Origin: Coffea arabica
Lineage: Eukaryota > Streptophyta > Magnoliopsida > Gentianales > Rubiaceae
DNA length: 64,000 nt
Direction: 5' to 3'
Assembly (NCBI RefSeq): GCF_036785885.1
Contig: NC_092323.1
Coordinates: 2,272,501 to 2,336,500 of the forward strand
Below are positions 28,029 through 44,722 of the stretch, piece after piece. The translations under genes and the position numbers were made by a program. The notes below the pieces were generated by a model, which had not been told where the DNA came from, searched no databases, and worked only from the letters and a program-made list of their open reading frames with translations. The first letter of the stretch is position 1. Every line of letters starts with the position of its first letter.

Positions 28029-29349
28029 AGGACTATTATGATGTTAGATACAGCTCCTCAGATTGTCAGTTGAATGTTGTACGAGATTTGTATGGTTTCC
28101 CAATAAAGCACGTTTTGTTGAACAGATCCATAGACTTTAGTTGGGTGTAGATAGTGTATTTCTTTATTCACTCTGGTATCAGGACAGGCTATGGAATAAG
28201 GCACTACCTCTGGAGATGACATTTTGATTTTTATTGGAAAAAGGAAGGAAGTCTGCAGGCCCTGCATCTACCTGGGAGGTCCTGGTCTTGTTGTATTATG
28301 TGTTTGACAATCTTGCTTTCATTAGCATCTGCCTCCTAATGCTGCGGGGAGCCTTTAAAAAGGGGAAAAACAAGAAAAAAGAAAAAAAAAAAAAGAAAAA
28401 GAAAAAAGGGGAGTGAGAGAGAGAGAGAGAGAGAGTGGAATGTTGAAGGTATTTGCTCAGAAGCGAATTAATGGAATTGAGTAGTTATTTTACCACAGTG
28501 GGCTGGATGTTTCGATGCTATTCACACATTTAGCGGCCATGGATTATTAATCCGAAGAAACACAGGTGGACAGAAGACCGAATTATGATGCTGGTTACTT
28601 GACATCCTTGTTCCAAGGTTTGTTATTGAGAAATATGAAGACGGTAAATGATGTTGTTGCATGAAAATGAGGGGAGTTTGCGGCTGATGAAGGGATCACG
28701 GGTCATGTTTGTTGGAAGTGTAGGCAAAAATTATTATATGTATGTCCGAAGTCTTCCCGGTCGTTATGGTGCTTCTCTTCGGTACTATTCTTGTTTGTAT
28801 TGTAAAATCTGGATATATTTACCTGTATTAGCTGAAGGAGGCGTGACTGAAGATCAGATGCCCTGATCACGAGTCACCCGTACCCGTGTTGCTAATGTTG
28901 TGAGTACATTATTATTATTGATCAGGAAATGATGAAATAGCACTTAAAGGTCATATTTGTTGGCTTAAGATTTGAGTTTTGCCTGTTTTAGAATCTCCAG
29001 TATTACTTTCGTTTCTTTGTCGTTTTTAGATACAAAAATATTTGGTACAAGTGAGTTGGAGTTGGTTAATGAAGAGAGCCTTGATGTAATATCCGTTCAA
29101 GTTCTAGCTAATTCCTATCCAGGTTGGTGACTGTACGTTGCAATGCACATTAAGTAAGAGAAGCAGACTTTTGAGTTTCAGGAAACAGTTCTCCAGAACT
29201 AGAAGGGAAGGATCGTTCATTTAATTAATTTATTTATTTTGAAGTTTTGGACAATTTATATGCATTCCGGAATTTCGATTCCTGCCGCCTGAACCATTTA
29301 AGAGGATAGCCGGCCAGGCCTTAACAGATAACGCTATCTATTCAATGTA

Positions 29350-29579
29350 GCGCATGGCCTTTTTTTTTTTTTTGTAACCCGAAACATGCCCCAATTCGAG
29401 CCCTTAGGATCCGAGCCGGCACACCAAATCGGAGGGAAGTCGATAACCCCATACAGCTTTTCCGAGCGAGTCAGGATGTGTAGCACAGCGGACATGAATT
29501 GAATCCGGATCAGTGGGGAAGCCAGCAACTCAAGGCCGACCCTCAACTGTTGCGCCATATGCCCTGAGGGCGCATGCCC
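29350..29579 (-). mobile_element. tRNA-related SINE, near full length, with target-site duplication
   Basis: On the minus strand the body (29569-29360) has an A-box-like TGGCGCAACAG near its 5' end and a B-box-like GGATTCAATTC downstream, and ends in GTTTCGGGTTAC plus a poly(A) tail, seen as T's on the plus strand. The flanks GCGCATGGCC (29350-29359) and GCGCATGCCC (29570-29579) are a slightly diverged 10-bp duplication. It is about 210 bp, normal for a plant SINE. Confidence 0.75.
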
Positions 29580-29649
29580 CCCCTCCTCCCCTCCCCTTTT
29601 TTTTTACCCCTTTTTCCAATATATTATAGTGCACAAAAGTCAAAGGCAC

Positions 29650-29917
29650 AGTACTTCCTTCGTCCATTGAAAACTTCATACTTTTTATTTTAAAATGTTT
29701 TAAAATATTTGTTACATTAAAAAAATCAAAAAAAATTTTAATATCTTTTTTCAATATAATCTTTCTTTTTAATCATATGCATGTTATCATTCAAACTTAA
29801 GTTTTAAATTTATAGAGATAGAATTAAAAAGAGAAGTATAAACATTACAATCAAATCACTATTCTTAAAAGTTTGAATTTCCCAAATATGACTAAATAAT
29901 TGGGACAGAGAGAATAC
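29650..29917. repeat. Worn Stowaway-like MITE
   Basis: Left TACTTCCTTCGTCC and right GGGACAGAGAGAATA are inverted relics of the CTCCCTCCGTCCC terminus. It is more diverged than the copy at 11714-12042, so older. Confidence 0.6.
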
Positions 29918-30357
29918 ATCTTTTTTACAGAAAAATGAGAAATCTTTTGTAAAGATAATAATACTTCCTTTTAACTGTGAAGGGGTAAAGGTCACTTGAG
30001 ACAATGGGGAAAGTTTTTTTTTTTTTTTGGGAAAATTGGGCATTATTGGCTGTGAATTTAATCGCGCTTGCATTGCAATAAACCATCATGTTCCTGTCAC
30101 CGTGTTGACGGAAAACTGCATATCTCAAACTTGAAGGCTGCAGCACCCGGAATCACAACCATTACAGGAGACGCTTCGCCTTCCATTCGCCACGTGCTAA
30201 GACAGTGAAGTAAAACCCACGCCTTCAATGACCGCAATCTAAGAGCGTGGTTTCCCGTCACCTGATTCCAGAGAAACGCTCAAGTGAAAAATACATCAAA
30301 CGCCTGAAATATCACCGTCAATCAGTCGGGTGAACTGTTTCTGGGTATAGTAGCCAG

Positions 30358-30364
30358 TATATAT
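30358..30364 (+). promoter_or_regulatory. Candidate TATA box of the trihelix gene
   Basis: TATATAT lies 139 bases before the ATG at 30503. This would place a transcription start near 30395 and a leader of roughly 100 bases. Position and composition are the only support. Confidence 0.45.
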
Positions 30365-30502
30365 GCTTGGTCCAGCCGCGTCCACTACCGCGACCCTCCT
30401 CCTTCTCTCTCAGAGTCCAAACACCGTCGTCATCTGAAAGTTAAAATCCAATCTCCTACGCCACTCTCCTGCTTGAATACTATGCTTCTAACGGCTACGT
30501 AA

Positions 30503-33500
30503 ATGTACTTGGCCCATAGACCTCGTCCTATTGATTCCTACAAAGATTTATCATCAGAAGAATTGGTGATGGACATTACTCCCCACGTAGACCTGCAGCA
30601 GCAGCAGATGATTTTGGCCGACAGCGGCGGCGAGGATCACGAATTGAGGGCTCCCAAGAAACGGGCCGAAACTTGGGTCCAAGATGAGACCCGGAGCCTA
30701 ATTGCCTTCAGGCGCGAGGTGGATGCATTGTTTAACACCTCCAAATCCAACAAGCATTTGTGGGAGCAAATCTCCAGCAAGATGAGGGAAAAGGGTTTCG
30801 ACCGTTCCCCGACTATGTGCACGGACAAGTGGAGGAATCTGCTCAAGGAATTCAAGAAATTGAAGCAGCAGGATAGAGGAAATAATAACTGCAATAATAG
30901 CGGGAGTGCCTCTTCGGCTAATAAGATGTGGTATTACAAGGAACTGGAGGAGCTGCTCAGAGACAGGGCTAAGAATGGTTCTTACAAGAGCCCTCCTCCT
31001 CCTCCGCCGTCTGCCAAGGTTGAAGCTTATATTCATTTCCCAGATAAAGGAGGTAGGACTCCATACTTGGTTGTTCTCCTTAGTTTTCAATTTTCTTGGC
31101 TTTTGGATACATTGTGATTAGGCCATGTAACTATGCACGCTGACTGGTTTTTGTCTGGCCAAGGGGGAGTTCAGTGTGGTGAGTGGACTTGTTCTAGTAT
31201 TTGTTTTATGACGGGTGTGTGTTGTATGAATTTTAATGAATATTTACAGATTATTATCATAGCTTTGTAGGAGCTTGATGTTGGAAAAACCTTGTTTCCA
31301 TCCTTCATTCTTTTATATTAATGTAGCCATTTGTTGGTTATTTGCTGCATCCTGAAAACATACTTGGATTTTGAGAATCACTTGAATCAAAAAGTGGAAA
31401 TATTCTGTGTTAGCTATTATTCCTAACAGAATGATTTTAGGATTTTGTGATGCTTGACAAGAGAATATATTATAATCTGATCTGATTCTTTGTCCTGTAG
31501 TTTAGCCTTGCTATTTTTATTGATTCAAATAACAGAATAGAAGTAGAACAGCTACTAAAAGTTGCCCTTCGATTTGCAATCCTGCGACTGTGTCATTCTA
31601 TGTCAATGTTTAGCTATTGACATTCAGAAGATATAGGAAGGAACTTGCTACCTTGTTAGTTTTGTTGCTTGTGTTTTAGCTTCTCTTTGCATGCCTTCTG
31701 TTATGGAAATCTTATTTTTTATTCCTGCAGCAAATGAACCCACAATTATGGCTATGAGGTCTTAAGATACCTTTTGACTTTTATTTACTACTTTCAGGTC
31801 TTGAGGATGGAAGTATTCCATTTGGATCAGTGGAAGGTAAAGGACGTGAGGGGAATTTGGAACTTTTTGGTCATGTTTGAAGAAGTCTTCTTAAAGAGTT
31901 TTTAGCCATAGTTATTGTTCTTGTGCTCTTGATAGTCTCATCTTGGGATGTGCTGTCATTTTTGAGAAGTAGATGAGTAAATTCTTCCACTGACTACATT
32001 GCATAAAATCAGATCTTCAATAAGTTCTAACCTAAAACTTCTGCAAATAATAAGAATTTAGAATTCGAGTAATTATGTCCCGAGTGGAAGTTCTAAATGT
32101 TGAGTTAGAGAAGGATAAGTATATGAGAACCGTTTATCTTTGTTAAACAGTGAAATTTGGCCTATCTATGCTTGACAAGAAGTTGAGATTATTTAATTTA
32201 GAAGAATGGATTACAACTCAGGAAGTTAAAGCAACAACTTGCATCTGCCTTTTTTTGTAGTGAGATGTCTATCTGCATGAAACCTTTAAACTCTGATCTC
32301 TAACACAACTATTATAATACCTAAAAAGAATTATTGCATTTGCCTTCTAATTTGCAACATTAGATTGGAAGAAATATGTTGTACATGTTTAGTTAGTAAT
32401 TTTTGAATGACAATAATTTCCTAGTTGTAATTTGGAATAAACTTATAACAGTACTTGCTAATTAATAACTGGATTATGTGCCTTTCATGGCTGCTGTCAT
32501 TTTCCCCATCGATAGATGTAGAACTTCGAAATTTCTTTAGGAATGAGTCTCTCAAATGTCCCTGAACCTTGTGAACAGAAAATGGCAGAGCCAGTGTGAA
32601 CCTTGAAACACCTTTAGATAATGATGGTGACCCTCTTACTATTACTGCTGCTGATGCTGTTACAGCCAATGAAGTTCCTCCTTGGAATTGGAGGACTAGC
32701 CCCGATGCTGGTATGTGTCTAATAATGGTAAAGTTCTTTGTTGCTAATGCTCTTTCCTGAGATTCAGTTGATATTTTCCCCCTCTAATGCACTCTCTCAA
32801 ATTTCATTTAGATTTGTTTTTTGAATATTGTCTGCATCTTATAGGAAACAGGATTTTAATCATAGTTTTCTTCTAATCTTGTTTGTTTTCAATGCTCAAG
32901 TCTTAACCTTTGACACCTCTTGGGAAAATAATCATAAATTGTACCAGTGATTTGGGTCATTTGTATATCATGAATCATCATGGCTTGTGGCCCTTTACTA
33001 TGTGACCAAAAACCATCAGGAGTTTTAGAGGGATCAGTGGCCATTGACCATGGACAGGTTACATTCTGAATTTTGTCAGGAGGACAACTAGATACAAGTG
33101 ATAATCATGAGGAACATCTAAATAATTTATTTGCAGTTGCTTGAATGGTTTACATCTTCTACAGGAACACTGATAAAAATTTAGTAGATTTTTCTTGCTA
33201 ATGAACAGAATGCATGTCCAGTCATCAGTGGATAAGAAGCACATGTTTACTTGCCAAAAACATGGTTTGTTTCTTGATTCGTCATGGTGACTTCACTCCA
33301 TCTCCAGTGGTCTTGTTAAAGCATTTTTAACAGTGTTTGCAATTGAATTTGGAGATTGCATCGTTTATTGGAGGGATATCATACAAGCATCAGATTTTCA
33401 TGAAGGTTGCATCTTAAGCTTGTCAAATGAGTTGCAGTATCTGCAGGTCCAGATGGTTGGATTTCTTGAGTTGATGAGTAACTTGAACTTCATATAAGAA

Positions 33501-34120
33501 TCATGCTTATTGTTTCTTCGGACTGGTGTTTTCTCGTCTGCAACTGGTCAATTTAAGCAGATGCAATACTGTCATTACCGCAGGCAGTGATGGACACCCT
33601 TCCTATGGTGGAAGGGTTATAACAGTCAAGTGGGGCGAGTACAGGAGAAGAATTGGTATAGACGGAACTGCTGATGCCATCAAGGAAGCGATCAAGTCTG
33701 CTTTCAGCTTGCGTACCAAAAGGGCATTTTGGTTAGAGGATGAGGACAGCATTATTCGGACTATTGACAGAGACATGCCTCTGGGAAATTATACTCTTCA
33801 CCTTGATGAAGGTATGCTAGAACCGGGGAAAGTTTTTTTTTCTTGTAGCTGGAAATTTGACTGTTTGAAATTTGTTAAGCTGAAGCTGGATGTGCTCTCA
33901 TGTAGGGATCTCCTTCAAGGTGTGCCTGTACAATGAGTCTGATCGATTGGCTGTTCATACAGAAGACAAGACACTGTACACTGAAGATGATTTCCGTGAT
34001 TTCTTGACCCGCCGTGGCTTGATAGGTTTAAGAGAGATCGATGGCTATAGATGCTTTAGCAATATAGATGACCTCCGTCCTGGTGCAGTGTACCAGGGGG
34101 TGAGACTTTTAGGGGACTAG
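30503..34120 (+). CDS. GT-1: Trihelix transcription factor, GT-1/GT-4 type
   Basis: GT-1 proteins are nuclear and bind GT elements in light-regulated promoters through a Myb-like trihelix domain. Exons: 30503-31052, 31798-31836, 32579-32710, 33584-33811 and 33906-34120. All are in phase and GT-AG, giving 387 aa against about 370-406 in Arabidopsis GT-4 and GT-1. The trihelix covers about residues 57-125 ([19 protein letters not shown], then [15 protein letters not shown]) with the conserved tryptophans at 58, 87 and 110. A polar Asn/Ser linker follows, then a C-terminal domain with [31 protein letters not shown] and GAVYQGVR, typical of GT-1/GT-4 only. The sequence does not decide between orthology to GT-1 and to GT-4; a pre-duplication ancestor of both fits the gene order. 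Confidence 0.94.
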
Positions 34121-34822
34121 AAAGTAGGTGGTGGGAATCACGAAGATTCTGTTTTAGTGCCAAAAATGAACTCAGAATCACAACATCTCAGTTTTTGTGA
34201 TATACTTTGCTCATTCACTACTATTATAACCGTCTGTAAGTGCAATTTCTGGCTTCTTATAATCTTTGTGCAACGTTTCAATTATCTCATGTGCGAAGAG
34301 CTTGGTGAGATGTTTTTGAGACTGATTGAGCGGTGGAGGATCTTTTTAAGCTCAAATTTTTGACAAATGTTTTTTTTGATCTCTCCCGTTCTTGACCAGC
34401 ACAACTCAAACCTTTTGGAGGATAGGATTCAGTACAAGGGGTAGAATGGGTAAGGGGAAGAGGGAAGTTGATTGGAGAAGGAAACTTACATGACAAGAAA
34501 CATGGGGACCCAAAAAAAAAAAACCGGGGAGTGCGTTTTGCTGCCTTATGAGGCGTGATTTTTGTAGGGGCAATGTAATTTTCTGCAAGTGCACCTCCTG
34601 CTTCAGTGGACCAGAGATCCATCCAGAATATTGAATCTTTAGAATTGAACGCTTGGGACATTTTATAGTTTGCGTACGTTGAAATACGTAAAATTCTTGC
34701 GTATTTTTTGTCGACAAGTTGCTTAATTAGAGGCTGCGAAATGGTGATCCTTTTAATTAGACGCCTTTTCCTTTTAAATCAACAGCCTTTTGGATTGTTG
34801 GCCATCACAAACAATTTTTGAA

Positions 34823-35110
34823 GAAAAACTCGCAAACTAAATAAGACCTAATTAATTTGCCACAAACAATTTCTTTTAATTATTTCTCCATTGTGGGAGT
34901 CTAGGGTTAATTTTTGGATATCTAATAGCTTGTTTAAATGGGAAATATTAAGGGGTTTCTGTAAAAAAAAATACATATATATATATATATATAATGTAAA
35001 GATATAATGTATATCAGATAAAAAAATAATTAAAAAATGTGCCAAAAATATTCTACACATTTTTTCGTGAAAAATTTGCAAACTAAACCAAACCTAATTA
35101 TTTCGCCAAT
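34823..35110. repeat. Diverged direct repeats around an AT microsatellite
   Basis: GCAAACTAAATAAGACCTAA at 34831 and GCAAACTAAACCAAACCTAA at 35078 start two related segments, followed by TTAATTTGCCA and TTATTTCGCCA. They lie about 250 bp apart with a TA run between. It may be an old duplication or a nested element. Confidence 0.5.
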
Positions 35111-35152
35111 GTGGCAGAGAATTGAAAACCCAGGGTAAATTTTTTCACTAAA

Positions 35153-35799
35153 GGCATGTTTTATAATTTAAGTTAATACTAAAAATTAATTTATTTAGAT
35201 CTTTTTGAATTCAACATGTTTGATAACTGAAATACCTAGCCGCTTAATATATTAAGCATTTGTTAATTTGTGTACAAAATTTTAAGTGAAAATTTTTTGA
35301 TTGGATTTTCTGAATGGATCACATATATTACGTACATGTAATATACTTTTATACATGCTCTCTCACAAAAACGTATGTGCTGCTCTGGTTTTATTCGACA
35401 CACATACGTGTGCACACACGCATACAAATACACACACTTGAGTACTATTTCTCGATTATTTAATTATTTTCTCTCATACAAAATACATTTTTCTCTCTAT
35501 AAATACATAAATAAAGGCAAATTTTCCAAAGACAAAAGTATAACACTTGTGCGATATTTCAATTCAATGCTATAATTCATTAGTTATCAAACACATAACT
35601 TTATTAATTCAGCAACTCATACTTTCAACACTTAATATGTAGAAATGAAATGTTATTTGCACTGTCATTTTTGTTAATCACACTACTTTCACTATCATTT
35701 TAATCATATAGTTTTTATTTATTAGATTATAAGGTAAAATGAATCGTGAGAGTGTAAATAATATTTTTCTTTTTTAGAATTCAGATTCCAAACACTCTT
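35153..35799. repeat. AT-rich MITE-like element related to that at 39844-40472
   Basis: Both stretches contain AAGCATT and TTAAT-rich shoulders, and both have GAATTCAGATTC near the right end. Left end GGCATGTTTTATAA and right end CCAAACACTCTT are weak inverted repeats. Borders are uncertain. Confidence 0.35.
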
Positions 35800-35814
35800 A
35801 ATTTTATCATATAG

Positions 35815-39355
<3,541 letters not shown>

Positions 39356-42300
39356 GCTGTTCCGGCTTCTATTTCTGATGGAAGTGTTTCTCCATCTTTA
39401 GTATGGCGTCTTGTTTAGGGAGTATAGACTCTTACCAATTTTGTCTGGTCCACACAGCGTCGGATCTTCTGCTTTGCGGCGTTAAGAACTGCTTCTGCCA
39501 ATTTCACTGATGAGACTCTTATTTTGTTTTGCTTTTTGGTCATGTCTTGGTGTTTTTTATTTTGCTTCGCTTTGTTTAACCGTTCAAGTCAATATTCACA
39601 CGGCAATGCCGGTTTTGCACTCTCAAACCAGTTTTGTGTTTTGGTTTTGGTGCCATCGAGTCTAGGCCCCTTAGGGTTCAAGAAAATCAGCATCCTCCGT
39701 TGGTGGTGGTTTCTGATGTTGAGGAGTAGTGAAACTGATCATGTAAATTGATGTGCTGCGCGGTTTATCGCTCCTCTTGATTACTTAAAATTGCTCAATG
39801 CGATGGGGTTTACCCGTAGTTTCTGGTCGTCAATTCGATTTACGGTCTGTTTGATAATATAAAAAAGTGTTGAATCTAAATTTTTTCAGACATTCAGATG
39901 TTCTGAATGTTTGATAAATGAAAATCTATTTGCTGAACTTATTAAGCAGTGATGAATCTGTGTGTATTTTTTTCAGCACAAGAATCCTAACTGAATGCTT
40001 AATTCTGATAAGAATTAATAGAATTACTTCAATTACCTTATCTTATTTATCAAATTTATCCGTGTTTGTTAATTATGTTCAAAATTCTTATCTAATTAAA
40101 CAACATAATATTCTCTATCTAACGATTTTTAGTTTTTCTTTCCTCACTTTTTAATGACTTTCACATCTTATCCATACTTCTCATATAATATATTTCATCT
40201 TTTATATTAATTTGTTTAAAAATAAATATTGCCATTTTCATACCTAACAATTTTAAACTAATTAAATCATAATTCTATTTCTTTTTTGAATGAAAGGATA
40301 TAAGGGTAAAATTGTCAAATTAAACTTATTAAGCATTCAGTTATAAATATTTATCAAACAGTATAAATAGGTTTAGCATTAAAATTCAGACATTCATATA
40401 TTTTTTTCAGTACTTAAAATTTAGCAAATTAATTGTTTCAGAATTCAGATTCAATTTTAACAAACGAAACCTTAGACGAAGACAGTTTTTATATGGAGGC
40501 TAGTGAAGAATGTAGGGATGAAATATCTGAGTTTTGCTCGTATAAATAACAGGGGCTGCCTTATCTCCATGAGATTGATGTGGACAAATTGGGAAGAAGT
40601 TGAATATATATTACCGCCGCTTATCTTTATGAGATTGATACGTAAAAGTCGGGAGAAAATAAAAGCCATACCTTCTCTTAAACCATTTCTTCCACGGTCT
40701 CTACACCGTTATTTGATGTCGTGACTAAATCAATATATCAAGATTGAAATAAATTACTTGCTCCGGAAGATGACCAAAAACAATCAGTACTGGTAATTAT
40801 GAGGATTCGCTTGCAGATAATTAAGATGCTCGATCGTCGGCCCGTCGTGGCGAAAACGTTTGTTCTTACAGATGTAAAGATTGAACAACTCCAATTTCAA
40901 AGCCATAAATGCATCAGGCTTTATGGCATTTATGGGGGTATATATGTGTGTGCGTATGGATATGGATTAATACATATCTAAAAGCAGGGGGTTAGAGAGA
41001 GAAATTTCGCATACAACCCTGAGGTATGAGAGAATTGGAGAGACATCCTTGTTTCCATGACATGACATTTCTCAAGTATGCCCGTTTGAATTGTTATTTT
41101 TAAGAGTTTTTATAAAAGTATATACTATAATAATTTAATATAATATGAAACAAAACAGTTGATTGAAAATGCGAAAAATTACAATCCAAACAAAAGCAAA
41201 AACCAACCCTTGGAACTCTCTAATTTCTCCACAAAAGTGCAGAACCCATCAGGCAGAACCCTTGGTGTCCCATCTCTTTATGCCCCAAGCACACACGAAG
41301 GATACACATCGAACACAAAAATAAAGATCATACAATGGAGCAAGAAAAGCTAATCGAAGTCTTGGTCTTTGACAAATCAACAAAAGGCGTCCAGTGTAGT
41401 TCTGAGGAATGGATTTTTTTTAAAAAAAAAATTTTTATTTTGTACCAAGTACCATCATGCAATTACAGTAAACTTCAGGGGAGACATTAAATCATCGGCA
41501 AAAGAGGGTATAGAGCTTATAATCCTGGACAGGCTCTACCTTCTGCAGTTCGTATTGAACTTTGCAGGTACGAAGAACTTTAACCGTTTCCTCACTTCAT
41601 GCCTGTCGTTCACCTTAAGGGGTCCCAAACTCCAAGTCTTTACAATGAACCGAATTTACATTAAGTCGTACATGCTACCAGAGACGCTTCAATAAACGGA
41701 ATCCACACACCCCTTGGTTAACTAAGATCATCGTGCATTCACAAGACAAATATTCAAGAATGCACTTGTTATAACCACACAAAAAAAAAAAAAACCTAAA
41801 CAAAAACATTTTGCGAATTAACTAACATTCACATGTGCCAATAGAATAGTAATATGTAAAAGCGTGATTAGCAATTGACAAAATGTAACTTGTTAGTAGG
41901 TTATATGGAGCCATCTCTCCCCAGCCATCGCCTTTTTCAGTTGTTTGTCAAATAAACAATCCATCATTTTTGTATTTGCCTCAAACAATCCAAAGCCAGG
42001 TAAAGGAGTTAAAAATTCTTTGGCAGGAAAGCGTTAAGCGCCCCGCAGCCCGTTCAATATGGGATTATATCCTCCATCCCAAAATGGGTTTTGCAAAACC
42101 AGAGCACTTGAATGTCTAGAGTTCTGCTATTACAATTCCATCATGTCGACAAAACTACTTCACCACTGGGGAGGGAGGGGGATTAGAGAAGAATGCATAG
42201 CAGCAACTCCATAAAATGAAGATCATAAAGTGATCAGGGTTTGCTTATACTAAGAGATTAAAATGCTGTTAAAAAATATTTAAACAAAGCTACTAAGGAT

Positions 42301-43882
42301 GCCAAAATATGAGAACAGCCACTCCAACCACACAAGCCCTGCAAGCAGAGAAGTAAACAAGGAATTCAGCTAAATTTCATTTCAAAGGATATCTTAATCG
42401 GCAATGCTAATCATGACCATGCAGATAGAAGAGGAAGATTCCTGGATAAGAATGAATATAAATTACAATATCAAAAGATGTCAAAGAAAAGATTTACAGA
42501 CGCATACAAATAAGTCTGCAACACGCATCAAACATTCTACCACACACATCTACAGATATCAACACTGGTAGTATGTGTGCTCATGTCACCAGTAGATGTC
42601 TTTTTAAGCTAGAACCTGAATTAAATACATTCTCACAGGATAAAAGATTCTTATCTATTCTCTGTTGGCCACCATATACACACAGCCTGACATGCACAAG
42701 TACATTATTTGAACCCAACTGAAACATCTTGCCAGAAAAACAATACCAAACACGCACTAGAAATTGTGATAATACAATGACAATCAGACAGGATAATGAT
42801 ACCTTTCATGATATACTTATAATTATGAACCGAAATTGGCAAACTCAGACAGAGCAGAACCAAATGGTTTACAAAATGGAACATGGAAAAAGAAGGAAGC
42901 AAGCCACCATCCATGGGTCAACTATATGTCAGCCCCATGTAGACTAATCCATTTGTGCCAAAGTAAAAATTCAACAGGATTAAAAATCCAAAAGCTCCAA
43001 AGAGCTGAAAAGAATTCCCTTTGCTTCTGATTAATCCATTTGGTTAACAGTGTGACAAAGGGCATAAGCTTGAAGTTGCTTTCAGACCAGTTCAATTCAT
43101 GCACATATACAAGCAGAAAACAGCAAGGTGCTCCGTGATGCAATAAGTTGTTGAGTTGATGACATATTACAAGAAGACTTTTTTGGTTTGAAAGCTTGGT
43201 CCACAATACACCCCTACAAACCATACTCCTAAACTTCAATCGCAACAAAAGCAGGCCAATGACATAGAAACCTTGAAAGCAAATTGCCACATACCTTAAA
43301 ATAAAACATGATAGTTTTCTCAAGCAAACTATGATTTAACAACTTTTACAGATAGACAAATGCATCAGAGTTACATATACCACTGCGAGCAAACCTTAGT
43401 GGATTGATCCTAAAACCAAGATATCAACCTTCAGGTGAACAAAGAGATTGATGGTATCAAACAAGATGAGCAATAACCATGCTGGACCTCAGTCTGCTCG
43501 GATAGCCAAAAGCAAACCCACACCTGTATCTCAGAGTGGAAGTGAAGTTCATGACCGGCAAACCGATACAGCAGGGAACTGTCAAGAAAATGCATTTCTA
43601 ACAATTTCATACTCTGCTATAAAGGGCGTGCTTCCACAAAATTAATCAGCCAAAAAAAGGGGTCAAAATGCGTCAAAGAAGAGAGAAAGCTTTTTGGGGG
43701 GAGTTCAAACATCCCTGAATCATTTTATTCTGTCTAATAACTTAAAATTTTAATTTGGGAGCATTTTGGCAACAGAAAGAACACAGAAAATAACACATAC
43801 ACTAGTCATGAAGCCTGAAATGTTAATGAACTAGATATGGGAGAACGCTAAGGTGTCTAAAATGCTAGTGAGAGTACCTAAT
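39356..43882. other. Intergenic region between GAPC and prohibitin
   Basis: The flanking genes are convergent, so this 4.5 kb holds two 3' UTRs. A hAT-like MITE lies at 39844-40472. The rest (40480-43880) is A-rich on the plus strand with many short open frames, none longer than about 135 codons and none recognised. It could include a long prohibitin 3' UTR or a non-coding transcript, but nothing in the sequence proves either. Confidence 0.5.
39844..40472. repeat. hAT-like MITE, AT-rich, 0.6 kb
   Basis: Left GGTCTGTTTGATAATAT and right TTTTAACAAACGAAACC are imperfect inverted ends. Shoulders are also inverted: AACTTATTAAGCAGTGAT on the left and AACTTATTAAGCATTCAG on the right are related motifs near both ends. 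No transposase. The target-site duplication is unclear (TTACG on the left, TTAGACG on the right). Confidence 0.55.
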
Positions 43883-44722
43883 CTAGCGGCCAGCATTGAG
43901 ACCCAGAAGCATGTTGTTTTCCTTGGGGAGGTACCAAACGTTCCCACTCCTAGACAAGGTGGCAGCATTCTCCCTGGAAGCCTCAATTCTCCGGAGCTCA
44001 ATCAAACCAGTCCCAGCAGCTTCAGTTGCCTGAGAAATCAACTTGGCAGCCTCACTTTCACCCTCAGCCCTGATGATGGCGGCCCTCCGCTCCTGCTCAG
44101 CCTTCATAACCACAAACTTGGAGCGCTCAGCCTCCTGTTGAGCCACCTGCTTCTGCTCCACGGCCTTGGAGAACTCGGCCCCATAGGACAAGTGAGTAAT
44201 GGCGACGTCATCCAGCACGATGTTGAAGTCCTTGGCGCGGCGAACCAAGCTGTCACGAACCAGAGCAGAGACGTGGGGCCTCTCGGTGAGCAACTGATCG
44301 GCGTTGAACTGGGCGACAACGGCCTTGAGGACCTCGTTGCCGATGGAGGGAAGCACTTTCTCGTCGTACTCGAGGCCAAGGGTTTTAAAGATGATAGGGA
44401 GGCGGGGGACCTCGGGTCGGGAGAGGACCCGGAGAGTGAGGTTGACCATCTGGAGATCCTTGGTGCCGGAGATGGAGGAGAAAGTGTGGGGGCGGGTACG
44501 GATGTCAAAGATGAAGGGCTTCTGGAGCCAGGGGATGAGGAAGTGAGTACCCTCTCCAACGGTGTCGTCGATGACACCGCGGAAGCGGTCGAAGAGGACA
44601 GCCCGCTGCCCTCCGTCGACGGTGTAGAGGGAGGAGTTGAGGACGGTGGCGCCGATACCCAAACCAAAGGCGGCGCGGGCTATGTTGGTCAGGAACGAAA
44701 CTGCTGCCTGGCTGCTACCCAT
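43883..44722 (-). CDS. PHB3: Prohibitin, PHB3 type (mitochondrial inner membrane)
   Basis: Prohibitins form ring complexes in the mitochondrial inner membrane that stabilise membrane proteins and m-AAA protease; plant PHB3 also affects growth and stress responses. The coding region is one open frame of 279 aa. The ATG at 44722 is the first in the frame and begins [16 protein letters not shown], matching plant PHB3/PHB4. A hydrophobic segment at about residues 10-30 anchors the membrane. The SPFH domain follows with [37 protein letters not shown] and [19 protein letters not shown]. The region after about residue 175 ([20 protein letters not shown]) is coiled-coil-forming. A leader intron is possible but not resolved. 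Codons are much more GC-rich than the surrounding DNA. The 307-codon open frame on the opposite strand is a shadow of this gene. Confidence 0.96.
   Translation of the reverse strand: MGSSQAAVSFLTNIARAAFGLGIGATVLNSSLYTVDGGQRAVLFDRFRGVIDDTVGEGTHFLIPWLQKPFIFDIRTRPHTFSSISGTKDLQMVNLTLRVLSRPEVPRLPIIFKTLGLEYDEKVLPSIGNEVLKAVVAQFNADQLLTERPHVSALVRDSLVRRAKDFNIVLDDVAITHLSYGAEFSKAVEQKQVAQQEAERSKFVVMKAEQERRAAIIRAEGESEAAKLISQATEAAGTGLIELRRIEASRENAATLSRSGNVWYLPKENNMLLGLNAGR

Larger units (their letters stand above)
28029..30502. other. Intergenic region between SKIP14 and the trihelix gene
   Basis: It includes the SKIP14 3' UTR with AATAAA at 28102-28107, an A/G-rich tract at about 28370-28435 with a GA repeat, a minus-strand SINE at 29360-29569 and a worn Stowaway-like element at about 29650-29917. 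The promoter of the trihelix gene occupies the end. No additional gene was recognised. Confidence 0.65.
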
